The notes: a model not told the origin generated them from the sequence alone. DNA of 13,785 bases from Methanoculleus marisnigri (GCA_002503885.1 DASQ01000001.1:1-13785); one strand, 5' to 3'; shown: positions 6,177-13,635, counted from the stretch's first letter. Numbers and translations are program-made.

Positions 6177-7781
6177 ATGAGTAGAACGAATGCGAAATCT
6201 ATCCAACCACGAGAGACGTTTCAGATCCTCGACGAGCCCGGCGTGGGTACCCTCGTGCTCGACCGGGATCTGCAGGTGACCTGGGCAAACGCTTATGCCA
6301 TGGATATCCTCTCGGCATGCGAGGAGGAGATTTTAGGATGCGATGCCTGCCAGGTTCTCGATACGCACCTGGTGCCGCTCCTGCGGGGGAGAGAAGATGC
6401 CCACAGACTCCTCGCCACGATGCGTGACGAAGACGAGATACCCGGCCTCGATTTCTCGGTGCAGGACTCCCGGGGCGAAGAACGACGGTTCGTCTACTCC
6501 AGCCGGAAGATAGAGCAGGAGCCGTTCGCAGGGATCTGGGTGCTCAGGATACGGGACGTTACCGAACGAAAAGAGACGAACGAAGGGCTGCTCTCCTCGA
6601 ACAGACAGCTCCTGATCCTCAACCAGATCATGGGAGTATCTGCGTCATCCCTCTCGCTCGATGAACTGCTCGAGGCATCGCTCTCAAAGACACTGGACCT
6701 GCTCGACTTCGATCTGGGACTGACCTACCTCTTAAACCCGGAACGAACGCTGGCACTCACGCGTTACCACCACGAGGTCCCGGAGACCTACCTCGCCCGC
6801 AACAGGGCTATCAAGGTCCATCACTGGCCCTGGAATTTTGTCTTTGTTGCCGGACAACCGCGCTACCTTGAACTGCGAGGCGAGGGCGGTACGATCGAGG
6901 AAGATATCCTCTCATCTCTCGGGGTCTGTGCCCTCGCCTGCATACCGATTCTTGCAGAGTCAGTCGTGGTCGGGGCGCTCTTTCTCGGGAGCAGGAAGAG
7001 GGAGGAACTTTTCGACGAGGAGCGCCGCCTTCTCGAAGCGATCGGGAGTGAGATCGGTTCGGGGGTCCTGCGGAGCATGCTCCATAAACGGCTGGAGGCG
7101 GCCCACCGCGAGACGAACCTCTACCTCGATGTCATGACCCACGACATCAAGAACGCGGAAAACGTCGCGAACCTCTATTGCGACCTCCTGCTTGATATGC
7201 TGGAGGGAGACGCCGCGCAGTACGCGAGGAAACTCAAGGGGAGTATCCGGAAGAGCACCGGTATCCTCCAGAACATCTCGACCATCCGCCGCATTCACCA
7301 GGAGCCGCCCGACCTTGAACCGGTCCACCTCAGCCATGTGATCAGGACCGGGCTCGACCGTACTCCGGAAGCGGGTGTCTCGTTTGAGGATACACCGACC
7401 GAGGTCTGGGCCGACGACCTGCTCCCCGAGATCTTCACAAACCTCATCGGTAACGCCGTTAAGTTCGGCGGACCGGACGCCGCGATAACGATCCGGGTCG
7501 AGGACTATCCCGAAGAGGACCACACGGTGGTGGTGGTGGTGGAGGATAACGGCCCCGGCATCCCCGACGGGATGAAAGAGGCAATTTTCCAGCGGTTCAG
7601 GCAGGGCAAGAGCCAGGGGTGCGGGGAAGGGCTCGGCCTGTACATCGTCGGGATGCTGATCGAGCGCTACGGCGGCCGGATCTGGGTTGAGGACCGGATA
7701 GAGGGGAGGCCGGACCTCGGAGCATCGTTTAAGTTCACGCTGCGCGAAGTGGTGCATGCAGGGCCCGACGAGGAGGAGTGA
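6177..7781 (+). CDS. soluble PAS-GAF sensor histidine kinase
   Basis: A 534-residue two-component sensor kinase with no membrane segments, so it senses a cytoplasmic signal. Order of parts: PAS domain (about 14-128), GAF domain (about 157-300), a dimerisation/phosphoacceptor helix with the H-box THDIKN (His322), then a HATPase domain. In the HATPase domain the N-box is TNLIGNAVKF (Asn426), the G1 box is EDNGPGIP (456-463) and the G2 box is GEGLGLYIV (483-491). This H-box and architecture are common in large methanogen kinase families. There is no heme, Cys-rich or receiver motif. No response regulator is encoded next to it, so it is an orphan whose partner must lie elsewhere. It has its own promoter and a terminator overlapping its stop, so it is monocistronic. 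Confidence 0.93.
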   Translation: MSRTNAKSIQPRETFQILDEPGVGTLVLDRDLQVTWANAYAMDILSACEEEILGCDACQVLDTHLVPLLRGREDAHRLLATMRDEDEIPGLDFSVQDSRGEERRFVYSSRKIEQEPFAGIWVLRIRDVTERKETNEGLLSSNRQLLILNQIMGVSASSLSLDELLEASLSKTLDLLDFDLGLTYLLNPERTLALTRYHHEVPETYLARNRAIKVHHWPWNFVFVAGQPRYLELRGEGGTIEEDILSSLGVCALACIPILAESVVVGALFLGSRKREELFDEERRLLEAIGSEIGSGVLRSMLHKRLEAAHRETNLYLDVMTHDIKNAENVANLYCDLLLDMLEGDAAQYARKLKGSIRKSTGILQNISTIRRIHQEPPDLEPVHLSHVIRTGLDRTPEAGVSFEDTPTEVWADDLLPEIFTNLIGNAVKFGGPDAAITIRVEDYPEEDHTVVVVVEDNGPGIPDGMKEAIFQRFRQGKSQGCGEGLGLYIVGMLIERYGGRIWVEDRIEGRPDLGASFKFTLREVVHAGPDEEE

Positions 7782-7811
7782 CACTCCTCTCTCTTTTCCG
7801 TGAAGGGAAAG
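7774..7811. terminator. terminator between the kinase and MATE genes, probably bidirectional
   Basis: Two structures lie back to back. AGGAGTG (7774-7780) and CACTCCT (7782-7788) overlap the kinase stop codon and are followed by a CTCTCTTTT tract. CTTTTCC (7793-7799) pairs with GGGAAAG (7805-7811), giving T-rich tracts on both strands. The two genes converge here. Confidence 0.55.
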
Positions 7812-7832
7812 GGGGCCCGAACCCCTCGCCCA

Positions 7833-9254
7833 TCACGCTGCTGCCGCTGCAGCCTGCCTGACTATGAGCCCTGCCGAATACCGGCGCGCCCAGATATACC
7901 CAAGCACGGCGCCGATTGCGTTCCCTGCGGCAACTCCCCACCAGACGCCGGGGAGGCCGAACCCGAGTTCGAGTGCAAACACCCAGACAAAGAGGGTCGA
8001 GAGAACGACGTTCTGCAGGATCGTGATCGTGAGCGATCGTGCGCCAAGACCTGTTCCCTGGAAGAACGACGACGAGAAGAGTCCGAACCCGACCATAGGG
8101 TAGACGAGGCTCGTAACCTGGAGGTACGTCGTCAACTCCGGGGCGATCCCCGATGCGTCGCCTGGTGCCGTGAAGATTGCAGCGATCTGGGGGGCGAAGA
8201 TGAACGTCGCTGCGGCAAGCCCGAGACCGATGCCGAGCCCGAGCCTGACGGCATAGAGGAGGGCAGACTCCATCTTGGCATACGCACGGGCGCCGTAGGT
8301 GGCGCCGGTGACCGCGACCACCGCCGAGGATATGGCGAGGATTGGTGTTAAGCCGATGCTCACGACCCGCCACCCGACCGAGTAGATCGCGACGCCGTCG
8401 GTGCTCGATATCAGGACGATGACGCCGTTCAAGATCAGGGCCATCAGTGCAAGTCCCAGCTGCTCGGCCGCGGCAGGGAGGCCGACCTGCAGGATGTCAC
8501 GCACGACCGCGGGGTCGGGGGAGAATTCCCGGAGGCGGAGGGAGACGTATGTGTCTCTCTTCACGAAGAGCCAGTAGACCATCGGGATGGCGGCGATCAC
8601 CTCGGCGAGGATGGTCGCCCAGGCTGCGCCGGCGATCCCCATATGAAGCGTGTAGATCAGGATCGGGTCGAGGATGATGTTTGCCACCGCTCCTGCCGCC
8701 ATCGCGTACATGGTCCGCTTTGCGTCTCCTTCCCCGTGCATGAGCGCGTAGGCGACCTCGCCGAAGAGCAGGGCGAACGTCCCCAAAAAGAGGATCCGGG
8801 CGTACTCGGTGGCAAGGCCGGCGGCGTTGCCCGCCCCCATGAGGACGAAGAGGTCCCCGGCGAAGAGGGAGAGCGGGATGGTGACGGCGACGGCAAGGAC
8901 GGTCATCAGGAGGATCGTGTGCATGGCGACGCTGCTCGCTCCATCCCTGTTGCGGGCGCCGATCATCCGTGAGAGCGCCGCTTCACCGCCGGTGCCGAGG
9001 CCGCTGGCTAATCCGATGGTTATGATGAAGAGCGGGAATGAGAACCCGACAGCGGCAAGAGCGTCTGCACCGAGACCCGAGACCCAGAACGCGTCGACGA
9101 CGCTGTAGAGGGTCATGAGGGTCATCGCGATCATCATCGGCAGGGATAGCCTGAGGATCGCGGTCTTCGGATCGGCGAGGAGTATCTTTGTTCCTTCTGT
9201 ATCTTTCTGGTTATTATTAGAGGGTGTGTCTTCTTCTGAGTCACTTGTCGGCAT
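7833..9254 (-). CDS. MATE-family multidrug/organic cation exporter
   Basis: A 473-residue polytopic membrane protein with about twelve hydrophobic segments in two similar halves, the usual length and shape of MATE transporters (NorM/DinF type). Characteristic stretches include LPMMIAMTLMTLYSVVDAFW near the first helix, GLGTGGEAALSRMIGARN after the second, and SGLGADALAAVGFSFP. MATE proteins expel drugs or metabolites in exchange for H+ or Na+; the ion and substrate cannot be told here. The N-terminal 25 residues are polar and charged, and the C-terminus ends in an alanine run. I chose ATG 9254, with AGGCGA a few bases upstream, because the 53 residues before it in the same open frame are Arg-rich and unlike a MATE N-terminus. 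Confidence 0.93.
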   Translation of the reverse strand: MPTSDSEEDTPSNNNQKDTEGTKILLADPKTAILRLSLPMMIAMTLMTLYSVVDAFWVSGLGADALAAVGFSFPLFIITIGLASGLGTGGEAALSRMIGARNRDGASSVAMHTILLMTVLAVAVTIPLSLFAGDLFVLMGAGNAAGLATEYARILFLGTFALLFGEVAYALMHGEGDAKRTMYAMAAGAVANIILDPILIYTLHMGIAGAAWATILAEVIAAIPMVYWLFVKRDTYVSLRLREFSPDPAVVRDILQVGLPAAAEQLGLALMALILNGVIVLISSTDGVAIYSVGWRVVSIGLTPILAISSAVVAVTGATYGARAYAKMESALLYAVRLGLGIGLGLAAATFIFAPQIAAIFTAPGDASGIAPELTTYLQVTSLVYPMVGFGLFSSSFFQGTGLGARSLTITILQNVVLSTLFVWVFALELGFGLPGVWWGVAAGNAIGAVLGYIWARRYSAGLIVRQAAAAAA

Positions 9255-9563
9255 ACATATCGCCTGCTGGCGTGCCCATGCCGCGAGCTCCCGGTGAAAT
9301 CGGGAACCGTTTCGAGTGCGGGCGGGACGTCGTGCCTTTCTGTGGATGTATATTGTCGAATGTGCCCCGGATAGGTGGCCAAACTGAAAACGGCCTGCTG
9401 GCGCCCATTTCAATTATTGGATTTCCGGCCAGCATATGACAATATAAGACTAGTATGGGCGCGGATCAGTAGATATAGTTTCGTCATGACGGGGCGGGTA
9501 TGCCGGCCTCGCGGCGGGGTGCAATGCGCCGCTGCCCGGCCGGCTCGAAAAAAAGCGGTGAGA
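9255..9563. other. spacer between the ATP-cone and MATE genes
   Basis: Contents: the U-tract terminator of the ATP-cone gene (9548-9554) and two AT-rich stretches that on the minus strand could be TATA boxes for the MATE gene (around 9346-9356 and 9438-9448). The nearer one would give a leader of about 70 nt. No credible gene was found on either strand. Confidence 0.45.
9548..9554 (-). terminator. poly-T terminator of the ATP-cone gene
   Basis: On the minus strand seven T residues follow the stop codon by about nine bases (CGCTTTTTTTCGAG). A GC-rich CCGGCCGG motif lies just beyond. This is a typical archaeal U-tract. Confidence 0.6.
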
Positions 9564-9845
9564 TCAGCGGGCAGGCAGCCCCACGGCCGCCGTCGCCCCG
9601 CGTTTCTTCACAGCACGGTCGTACATGAGCCAGTTTTCTTCCCACTCAGGGTTCCGGTCGCGGAGCTGCTCAAGCACCCGCCGCCGTATCTCCCCCGAGG
9701 GCATCCCATCGTAGGCGACCCGTTCGACGGCTTCCCCTATAGCCCTGGCCTCCTCCGGCGGGGCTCCGGATTTGAGCGCACTCACAGTCACCTTCTCCCG
9801 CACGAACGGTTCTCTTCTGCCATCGACCTTGACAATATCGACCAA
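9564..9845 (-). CDS. stand-alone ATP-cone domain protein
   Basis: A 93-residue protein made almost entirely of one ATP-cone domain. It opens with IVKVDGRREPFVREKV, continues with GAPPEEA and GMPSGEIRRRVLEQL, and ends with WLMYDRAVKKRG. ATP-cones bind ATP/dATP as allosteric sensors in ribonucleotide reductases and in the repressor NrdR. Here there is neither a reductase nor the NrdR zinc ribbon, so the protein may be a nucleotide-sensing partner of something encoded elsewhere. I chose TTG 9845 because GGGAGGTG ends seven bases before it, the best ribosome binding site nearby. An in-frame TTG at 9890 would add 15 residues outside the domain. It lies 93 bp after the flavoprotein gene on the same strand and may be co-transcribed. 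Confidence 0.8.
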   Translation of the reverse strand: MVDIVKVDGRREPFVREKVTVSALKSGAPPEEARAIGEAVERVAYDGMPSGEIRRRVLEQLRDRNPEWEENWLMYDRAVKKRGATAAVGLPAR

Positions 9846-9848
9846 TTC

Positions 9849-9868
9849 ACACACCTCCCGGTGGTGTG
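9849..9868 (-). promoter_or_regulatory. ribosome binding site in a small hairpin
   Basis: On the minus strand GGGAGGTG precedes TTG 9845. CACACC and GGTGTG (plus-strand arms 9850-9855 and 9863-9868) can form a 6-bp stem that takes in part of this site. The site decides the start codon. Whether the stem controls translation is speculative. Confidence 0.4.
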
Positions 9869-9938
9869 GCACGGACTCGCCCGGGGACAATAAGGATTCC
9901 GGTTCTCATCCCCATGAAGGTGTGCAGTCAGGTATTCG

Positions 9939-11021
9939 TCACCGTCCCCTGAGGCCGCCTAAAACGATGATGTTCCTGATACCGCGGCCCCCGAGTATAC
10001 CCATAGCCTGTTCGAGCAGGAAGTCGGAGCCGAGGATCCGGTCGGCCGCCTTCTTGGTTCTTGCGGCGGCAAGAAGTTCCCGGCCTATTGCTGAGCGCCA
10101 CGCCTGCTCGTAGGCCCCGAGAGGCTCGCCGTGCAGAAGGTGCTTCGCCGTGGTAAGTCCGGCAAGCCTCCCGCAGAGCATTGCGGGCGCAATACCGCCC
10201 CCGTTCGAGGCGACGACGTGTCCCGCGGCGTCGCCGACGGCGAGGACGTTCTCGCACACGGTCTCGCCGATGGGGCCGGAGACGGGGACGAAACCGGCCT
10301 GGATATCCCGGGCGGCAAAGCCGTTGTGCGAGAGGAACGCCCGGAGAAGGATGGGGACGGGCGTTGCCGGCCTCTGCACGCCAAGCCCGACGTTGGCGCA
10401 CCCCCTCTTCGGGAAGACCCAGGCATACCCCCCGGGCGCAACGCTGCTCCCGAAGAAGAACCGCAGGCGATCGCCGAACTCCCCATCTACCCGGCAGGTG
10501 ATCGCGGGGGCGAGCACGGCGCTGCGCTCCATCCCGGCCGAGCGGCAGACCCGGGAGAGCGGGCCGTCCGCGGCGACCACGACATTGGCCTCGATATCGC
10601 CCCGGCTGGTGGTGACCCGGCGGCCATCCCTCTCAAGGAACATTGTATCCGGTGAGAGCACGGCGCCCTCACGGACGGCCGCATCCGCGAGGTGCCGGTC
10701 GAACGCATCCCGGTCAACGGTGTAACCGGGAAGGTCGAACTCATACTCCCGGCCGCCGGGGGAAACGGCGACGGCGCCCCGGATCTTCCGCCGGACCAGC
10801 CCGGGGTCGATGGGGAAGAGTTCATCGAGCCCGGGGGCATTGGGGAGCGCTTCGGCGAGCACCGCCAGAGATGCGTTGAACTCCCCGCAGCAGACGGGAA
10901 CGCCGATCTCCTTTCGCTTATCGATCAGGAGGACATCGAGCCCCGCCTCTGCTGCGTAGCGTGCGGCAGTGCTGCCGGCGGGGCCCGCACCGACGACGAG
11001 CACGTCGCACCGATCCAGCAT
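9939..11021 (-). CDS. geranylgeranyl reductase-family flavoprotein
   Basis: A 360-residue FAD enzyme. The N-terminus has the dinucleotide-binding motif VVGAGPAGSTAA (9-20), then PVCCGEF (42-48), the Cys-Gly-Glu mark of this family. AWVFPKRGCANVGLGV (200-215) and GDAAGHVVASNGGGI (263-277) close the FAD site. In archaea, members saturate the geranylgeranyl chains of membrane lipids, using reduced ferredoxin or a similar donor. Paralogues are common, so this may instead reduce another isoprenoid such as a quinone-like or polyprenol chain. The family usually has about 390-400 residues, so this one is slightly short at the C-terminus. ATG 11021 lies about 26 bp after the centre of a good TATA box, so the message is probably leaderless. 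Confidence 0.88.
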   Translation of the reverse strand: MLDRCDVLVVGAGPAGSTAARYAAEAGLDVLLIDKRKEIGVPVCCGEFNASLAVLAEALPNAPGLDELFPIDPGLVRRKIRGAVAVSPGGREYEFDLPGYTVDRDAFDRHLADAAVREGAVLSPDTMFLERDGRRVTTSRGDIEANVVVAADGPLSRVCRSAGMERSAVLAPAITCRVDGEFGDRLRFFFGSSVAPGGYAWVFPKRGCANVGLGVQRPATPVPILLRAFLSHNGFAARDIQAGFVPVSGPIGETVCENVLAVGDAAGHVVASNGGGIAPAMLCGRLAGLTTAKHLLHGEPLGAYEQAWRSAIGRELLAAARTKKAADRILGSDFLLEQAMGILGGRGIRNIIVLGGLRGR

Positions 11022-11023
11022 CG

Positions 11024-11053
11024 TGCTCCCATAGGAGCAGAGGAGTATAAAAG
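11024..11053 (-). promoter_or_regulatory. promoter of the flavoprotein gene with inverted repeat
   Basis: Minus-strand CTTTTATACT (about 11043-11052) is a clear TATA box, centred about 26 bp before the start codon. Between them lies an inverted repeat, TGCTCC (11024-11029) with GGAGCA (11034-11039). If the message is leaderless, the repeat spans the transcription start and could be an operator. The same T-rich stretch may terminate the upstream DUF3006 gene. Confidence 0.55.
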
Positions 11054-11077
11054 AGTGGGGTGGCGACGGCGGGGAAG

Positions 11078-11320
11078 TCAGTCTCCGCCCTTCCTCCGCA
11101 GCCGCTCGATCCTCTCCGCCACCCGCCGCCGTGCCTCCGCCGTCGCCGCGACGTCCCGGCGGATCGCGATCTCGAGGATATCGCCCTCCCGGGCGTCGCC
11201 GGGGAGGAGGGAGCGCGGGAGCGTGAAGCGCACCGACTCGTCCTCGCGGAGGAGGAGGACGGCGAGACCCTCCTCGACCCGGTCGAGGCTGACCCGGAGG
11301 GTTGATTCGTCCTGCGTCAT
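11078..11320 (-). CDS. DUF3006 family protein
   Basis: An 80-residue acidic/basic protein matching DUF3006. It begins RVSLDRVEEGLAVLLLRED, a pattern close to the family's opening Dr-E-g-AVLL, followed by a short Pro-Leu segment and REGDILEIAI. It ends in an Arg-rich helix. The ATG overlaps the stop of the upstream metallo-beta-lactamase gene by one base (TGATG), so translation is almost certainly coupled. DUF3006 genes are often found beside ComEC-like metallo-beta-lactamase genes. The function is unknown, and no signal peptide or membrane segment is seen, so it should remain in the cytoplasm while its partner is exported. Confidence 0.8.
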   Translation of the reverse strand: MTQDESTLRVSLDRVEEGLAVLLLREDESVRFTLPRSLLPGDAREGDILEIAIRRDVAATAEARRRVAERIERLRRKGGD

Positions 11321-12612
11321 CACCGCTCCAGGGTGCTGACGACCGTGCCGTTCGCATCGGCGAGCGTGGCAAGGTCGCCGTCGTTGTTCCAGACCGGGGT
11401 CTCCCGGCCCCAGTAGAGGTCGGACACGGTATCGTTGCCCGGACCGGAGTGGAGGGTGACGTCTGCACCCGGGCTGAGGGTGAAGAGCGGGAAGGTGTAG
11501 GTATTCCGCGTCCCCTCGTCGGTGATCGTCCAGCCGGTGAGATTGACCGCTGCCGTCTCTGCATTCGTGACGGTGATCCACTCGTCCTGGATGTCAAGGT
11601 CGGTGATGTATACGCCGGAGGAGGTCGCTGCCGGGGTTACTGTCGATGTCGGAGTCGGGGTTGCTGTCGATGTCGTTGCCGGGGTTGCTGCCGGAGTCGA
11701 TGTCGTGGCCCGGGCCGTCACGGTGGCGGACGGTGCTCCGCCGGCCGCAACGGTAAGCGCCCGGCCGTCGGTGGCGACGATGACGGTTCCATCAAGGTCG
11801 GTCCGGTAGATACGCGAGCCGGTCGCCTCGATGCGTTCGACCGCCTCCTCGTGGGGATGACCGTAATCGTTCCCCTCACCGACCGGAATGACGCTGATCG
11901 CAGGGCTGACCGCGGCCAGGAATTCGGCCGAGGATGCGTATCGGCTCGCGTGGTGGCCGACCTTCAGGACGTCGGCGTCGAGGTCGAGCCCGGCCTCCAT
12001 CATACTCTCCTCCGCCGCATTCCCGGCATCGCCCATAAAGAGGTAGGAGATCTCCCCGTACGTCACCTTCAGGACGACGGAGTCCTCGTTTGTGTCACCG
12101 AGCGGCTGGGGAGTCGGGTTTAAGACCAGTATCTCGAGGTCGGGATCGAGGGCGATCGTCTGCCCGCGCTCCGCTGCCGTATACGGTATCCCCTGTTCCT
12201 CGACCAGGACAAGCAGGTCCTCGTAGGTCGCCGTGGAGTGCGGCTGCGCGGCATCGACGAACCGGCCGACCGGGTAGGCGGAGACGACGCTGCCGAGGCC
12301 GCCGATGTGATCGGAGTGCGCGTGAGTTGCCACAACCACGTCGAGTTCCTCGACGTTTCGCTCATCGAGGTACGCGATGACGCGCTCCCCCATCCCGCGC
12401 TCCCCGGCGTCGATGAGCATGGTCTTATCGCGGAACTCGATCAGGATCGAGTCCCCCTGCCCGACGTCGATGAAGTGGACGACGAGGTCACCGGAGAGGC
12501 CGGAGGCGATCTCCGGCTGAGCGGTGGGAGCAGAGCAGCCTGCGGTGATGAAGCAGGCGATGATGCACGTACAGAGTGCGATGGTGATCAGGTATCCAGG
12601 TATGGACGACAT
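11320..12612 (-). CDS. ComEC-like metallo-beta-lactamase lipoprotein with lamin-tail domain
   Basis: A 430-residue exported protein. The hydrophobic N-terminus ends in the lipobox FITAGCS, giving Cys26 as the lipid anchor. Residues 42-285 form a ComEC/Rec2-type metallo-beta-lactamase domain: HFIDVGQGDS (46-55), LIDAG (66-70), the metal motif THAHSDHIGG (96-105), FMGDAG (192-197) and GHHASRY (219-225). A Thr/Ala/Pro linker (about 293-331) leads to a C-terminal lamin-tail domain (332-430; WITVTN, LTGWTITD, WNNDGD). ComEC-like domains are thought to degrade DNA, and lamin-tail domains often accompany secreted nucleases. The inferred role is therefore a surface-anchored nuclease or phosphodiesterase for DNA uptake, feeding or defence. 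A TATA box at 12641-12648 gives a very short leader. Confidence 0.87.
   Translation of the reverse strand: MSSIPGYLITIALCTCIIACFITAGCSAPTAQPEIASGLSGDLVVHFIDVGQGDSILIEFRDKTMLIDAGERGMGERVIAYLDERNVEELDVVVATHAHSDHIGGLGSVVSAYPVGRFVDAAQPHSTATYEDLLVLVEEQGIPYTAAERGQTIALDPDLEILVLNPTPQPLGDTNEDSVVLKVTYGEISYLFMGDAGNAAEESMMEAGLDLDADVLKVGHHASRYASSAEFLAAVSPAISVIPVGEGNDYGHPHEEAVERIEATGSRIYRTDLDGTVIVATDGRALTVAAGGAPSATVTARATTSTPAATPATTSTATPTPTSTVTPAATSSGVYITDLDIQDEWITVTNAETAAVNLTGWTITDEGTRNTYTFPLFTLSPGADVTLHSGPGNDTVSDLYWGRETPVWNNDGDLATLADANGTVVSTLER
11630..11715. repeat. imperfect short tandem repeats encoding the Thr/Ala/Pro linker
   Basis: Units resembling GTTGCCGGGGTTGCTG and GTCGATGTCG recur several times in this stretch. 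They encode the low-complexity linker between the catalytic and lamin-tail domains. Such linkers vary in length between strains and may be glycosylated in exported archaeal proteins. Confidence 0.5.
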
Positions 12613-12640
12613 GCTGCCTCTACAGGTATCTGGCGCCCGG

Positions 12641-12648
12641 CTATAAGT
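12641..12648 (-). promoter_or_regulatory. TATA box of the lipoprotein-DUF3006 unit
   Basis: Minus-strand ACTTATAG is centred about 32 bp before ATG 12612. Transcription should begin near 12618, leaving a leader of only a few bases. Confidence 0.5.
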
Positions 12649-12707
12649 GTGCTGAGGTCGGGCAAAAAGAGCACCTGCGGGGGCAGATGAACCCCGCCCC
12701 GGGCACG

Positions 12708-12721
12708 CGACCGATCGGTCG
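12708..12721. promoter_or_regulatory. perfect 14-bp palindrome in the divergent promoter region
   Basis: CGACCGATCGGTCG is a perfect inverted repeat between the lipoprotein gene and the divergent DUF1724 regulator. It shares the core CCGATCGG with the palindrome before superoxide dismutase (3314-3327). Its position suits an operator for either or both genes, and the neighbouring regulator is an obvious but unproven candidate to bind it. Confidence 0.4.
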
Positions 12722-12793
12722 ATAGGGGAAAAGAGCGTCGGGTGGAGGGGGCGCGCAGGAATGGAAAGGGTGATATGCGTCGACCGGCACCTC

Positions 12794-12802
12794 TTAATTT
12801 AA
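12794..12802 (+). promoter_or_regulatory. AT-rich TATA-like element at the regulator start
   Basis: TTAATTTAA lies directly before ATG 12804. If it is the TATA box, transcription would begin near 12824, after that ATG. In that case the true start would be the in-frame ATG 12828 on a near-leaderless message. The alternative is a weaker element near 12770-12779 serving ATG 12804. Confidence 0.4.
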
Positions 12803-12803
12803 G

Positions 12804-13634
12804 ATGAAAGGAACATCCCCTCTGGAAATGTATAACGAGTTCCATGACGACCTCCAGGCGATCTTCCGGTCGAGATTATTGACACAGATACTGATTGCGC
12901 TTGGAAGCGGGAGCAAACCTCTTTCAGCCCTTCGTGATGTCACGGGAAGTTCGTCGCAGGCGCTCATCCCGAAGATCCGGTACCTTGAGGCGCTGCATTA
13001 CATCGAATCGATACGGGGCGACTACGCGCTCACCCCGATTGGAGAAATCGTCGAGCCGGAGATCGAGCGGCTGGTCATGGTGATGGGGGTGCTCCAGCGT
13101 CACCGGGACTTCTGGATCGAACACGATATCGAAAGCATACCTCCGGAGTTCCTGAGCGACCTGCAGGACCTCTACGGTGCAGAAGTGGTCCGGGACGTCG
13201 AAGAGGACATCTATGCCGTACACACAGCTTTTGCAGGCATACTCGGGAGAGCATCATGGATTCACGGCGTATCCTCGATCATGAGCCCGGTCCATGTAGA
13301 CGTGATCAAAAAGGTAGTTATGGACAGCAAGCCGGTCGAACTCGTCGTCTCCCCGGAACTCGCCGCGAGGCTGGCCGAAGAGCCGTACCGGACCATTCTC
13401 GAGTCCCTGAAGGAGTATACCCGCTCAGGAATATACATATCTCCCTCCCCGATTCGCCTGGGAATGACGGTGACCGACGAATACCTGTCGTTAGGCCTGT
13501 ATAAACGCGATACGGATATGTACGACGCCGCTGCAGATCTCATCGGCACCGATGCGGCGGCGGTCGCCTGGGGCGAACGGGTGTTTCAGCACTATAAAGC
13601 AACCGCGCGGCCACTGCGGACGCCTCCGGAATAA
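12804..13634 (+). CDS. winged-helix transcriptional regulator, DUF1724 (FilR1/methanogenesis regulatory type)
   Basis: A 276-residue archaeal regulator. An N-terminal winged helix-turn-helix occupies about 12-85, with GSSSQALIPKIRYLEALHYI (48-67) covering the recognition region and RGDYALTPIG (71-80) the wing. A linker helix leads into the FilR1-type/DUF1724 domain (about 125-260), including HGVSSIMSPVHV (154-165), PVELVVSPEL and ITPSP-like ISPSPIRLG (212-220). This family is abundant in methanogens, and one member, FilR1, has been linked to methanogenesis and filament formation. The ligand is unknown. It is divergent from the lipoprotein gene with a 191-bp spacer and may regulate it or itself. 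The start may be 12828 rather than 12804, as the promoter element suggests, without affecting the domains. Confidence 0.88.
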   Translation: MKGTSPLEMYNEFHDDLQAIFRSRLLTQILIALGSGSKPLSALRDVTGSSSQALIPKIRYLEALHYIESIRGDYALTPIGEIVEPEIERLVMVMGVLQRHRDFWIEHDIESIPPEFLSDLQDLYGAEVVRDVEEDIYAVHTAFAGILGRASWIHGVSSIMSPVHVDVIKKVVMDSKPVELVVSPELAARLAEEPYRTILESLKEYTRSGIYISPSPIRLGMTVTDEYLSLGLYKRDTDMYDAAADLIGTDAAAVAWGERVFQHYKATARPLRTPPE

Positions 13635-13635
13635 C

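Noticed and set aside
6960..7784. 274-codon minus-strand frame inside the histidine kinase gene
   Set aside because: The sense frame carries the GAF end, H, N, G1 and G2 boxes; the antisense frame has no recognisable domain.
9255..9413. 53-residue N-terminal extension of the MATE transporter
   Set aside because: It is Arg-rich, unlike MATE N-termini, and crosses AT-rich promoter-like DNA.
11022..11597. long N-terminal extension of the flavoprotein frame
   Set aside because: The FAD motif begins at residue 9 from ATG 11021, a TATA box lies just upstream of it, and the extension overlaps DUF3006 and the lipoprotein gene.
11630..11715. short repeats considered as a CRISPR array
   Set aside because: The repeats are imperfect, unspaced, in frame, and encode a low-complexity linker. 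No CRISPR array or cas gene is present in the window.
11302..12123. 273-codon plus-strand frame with Cys/Arg/Gly-rich repeats
   Set aside because: It is the shadow of the metallo-beta-lactamase gene; the striking Cys-Arg-Gly stretch is the reverse strand of the Thr/Ala/Pro linker repeats.
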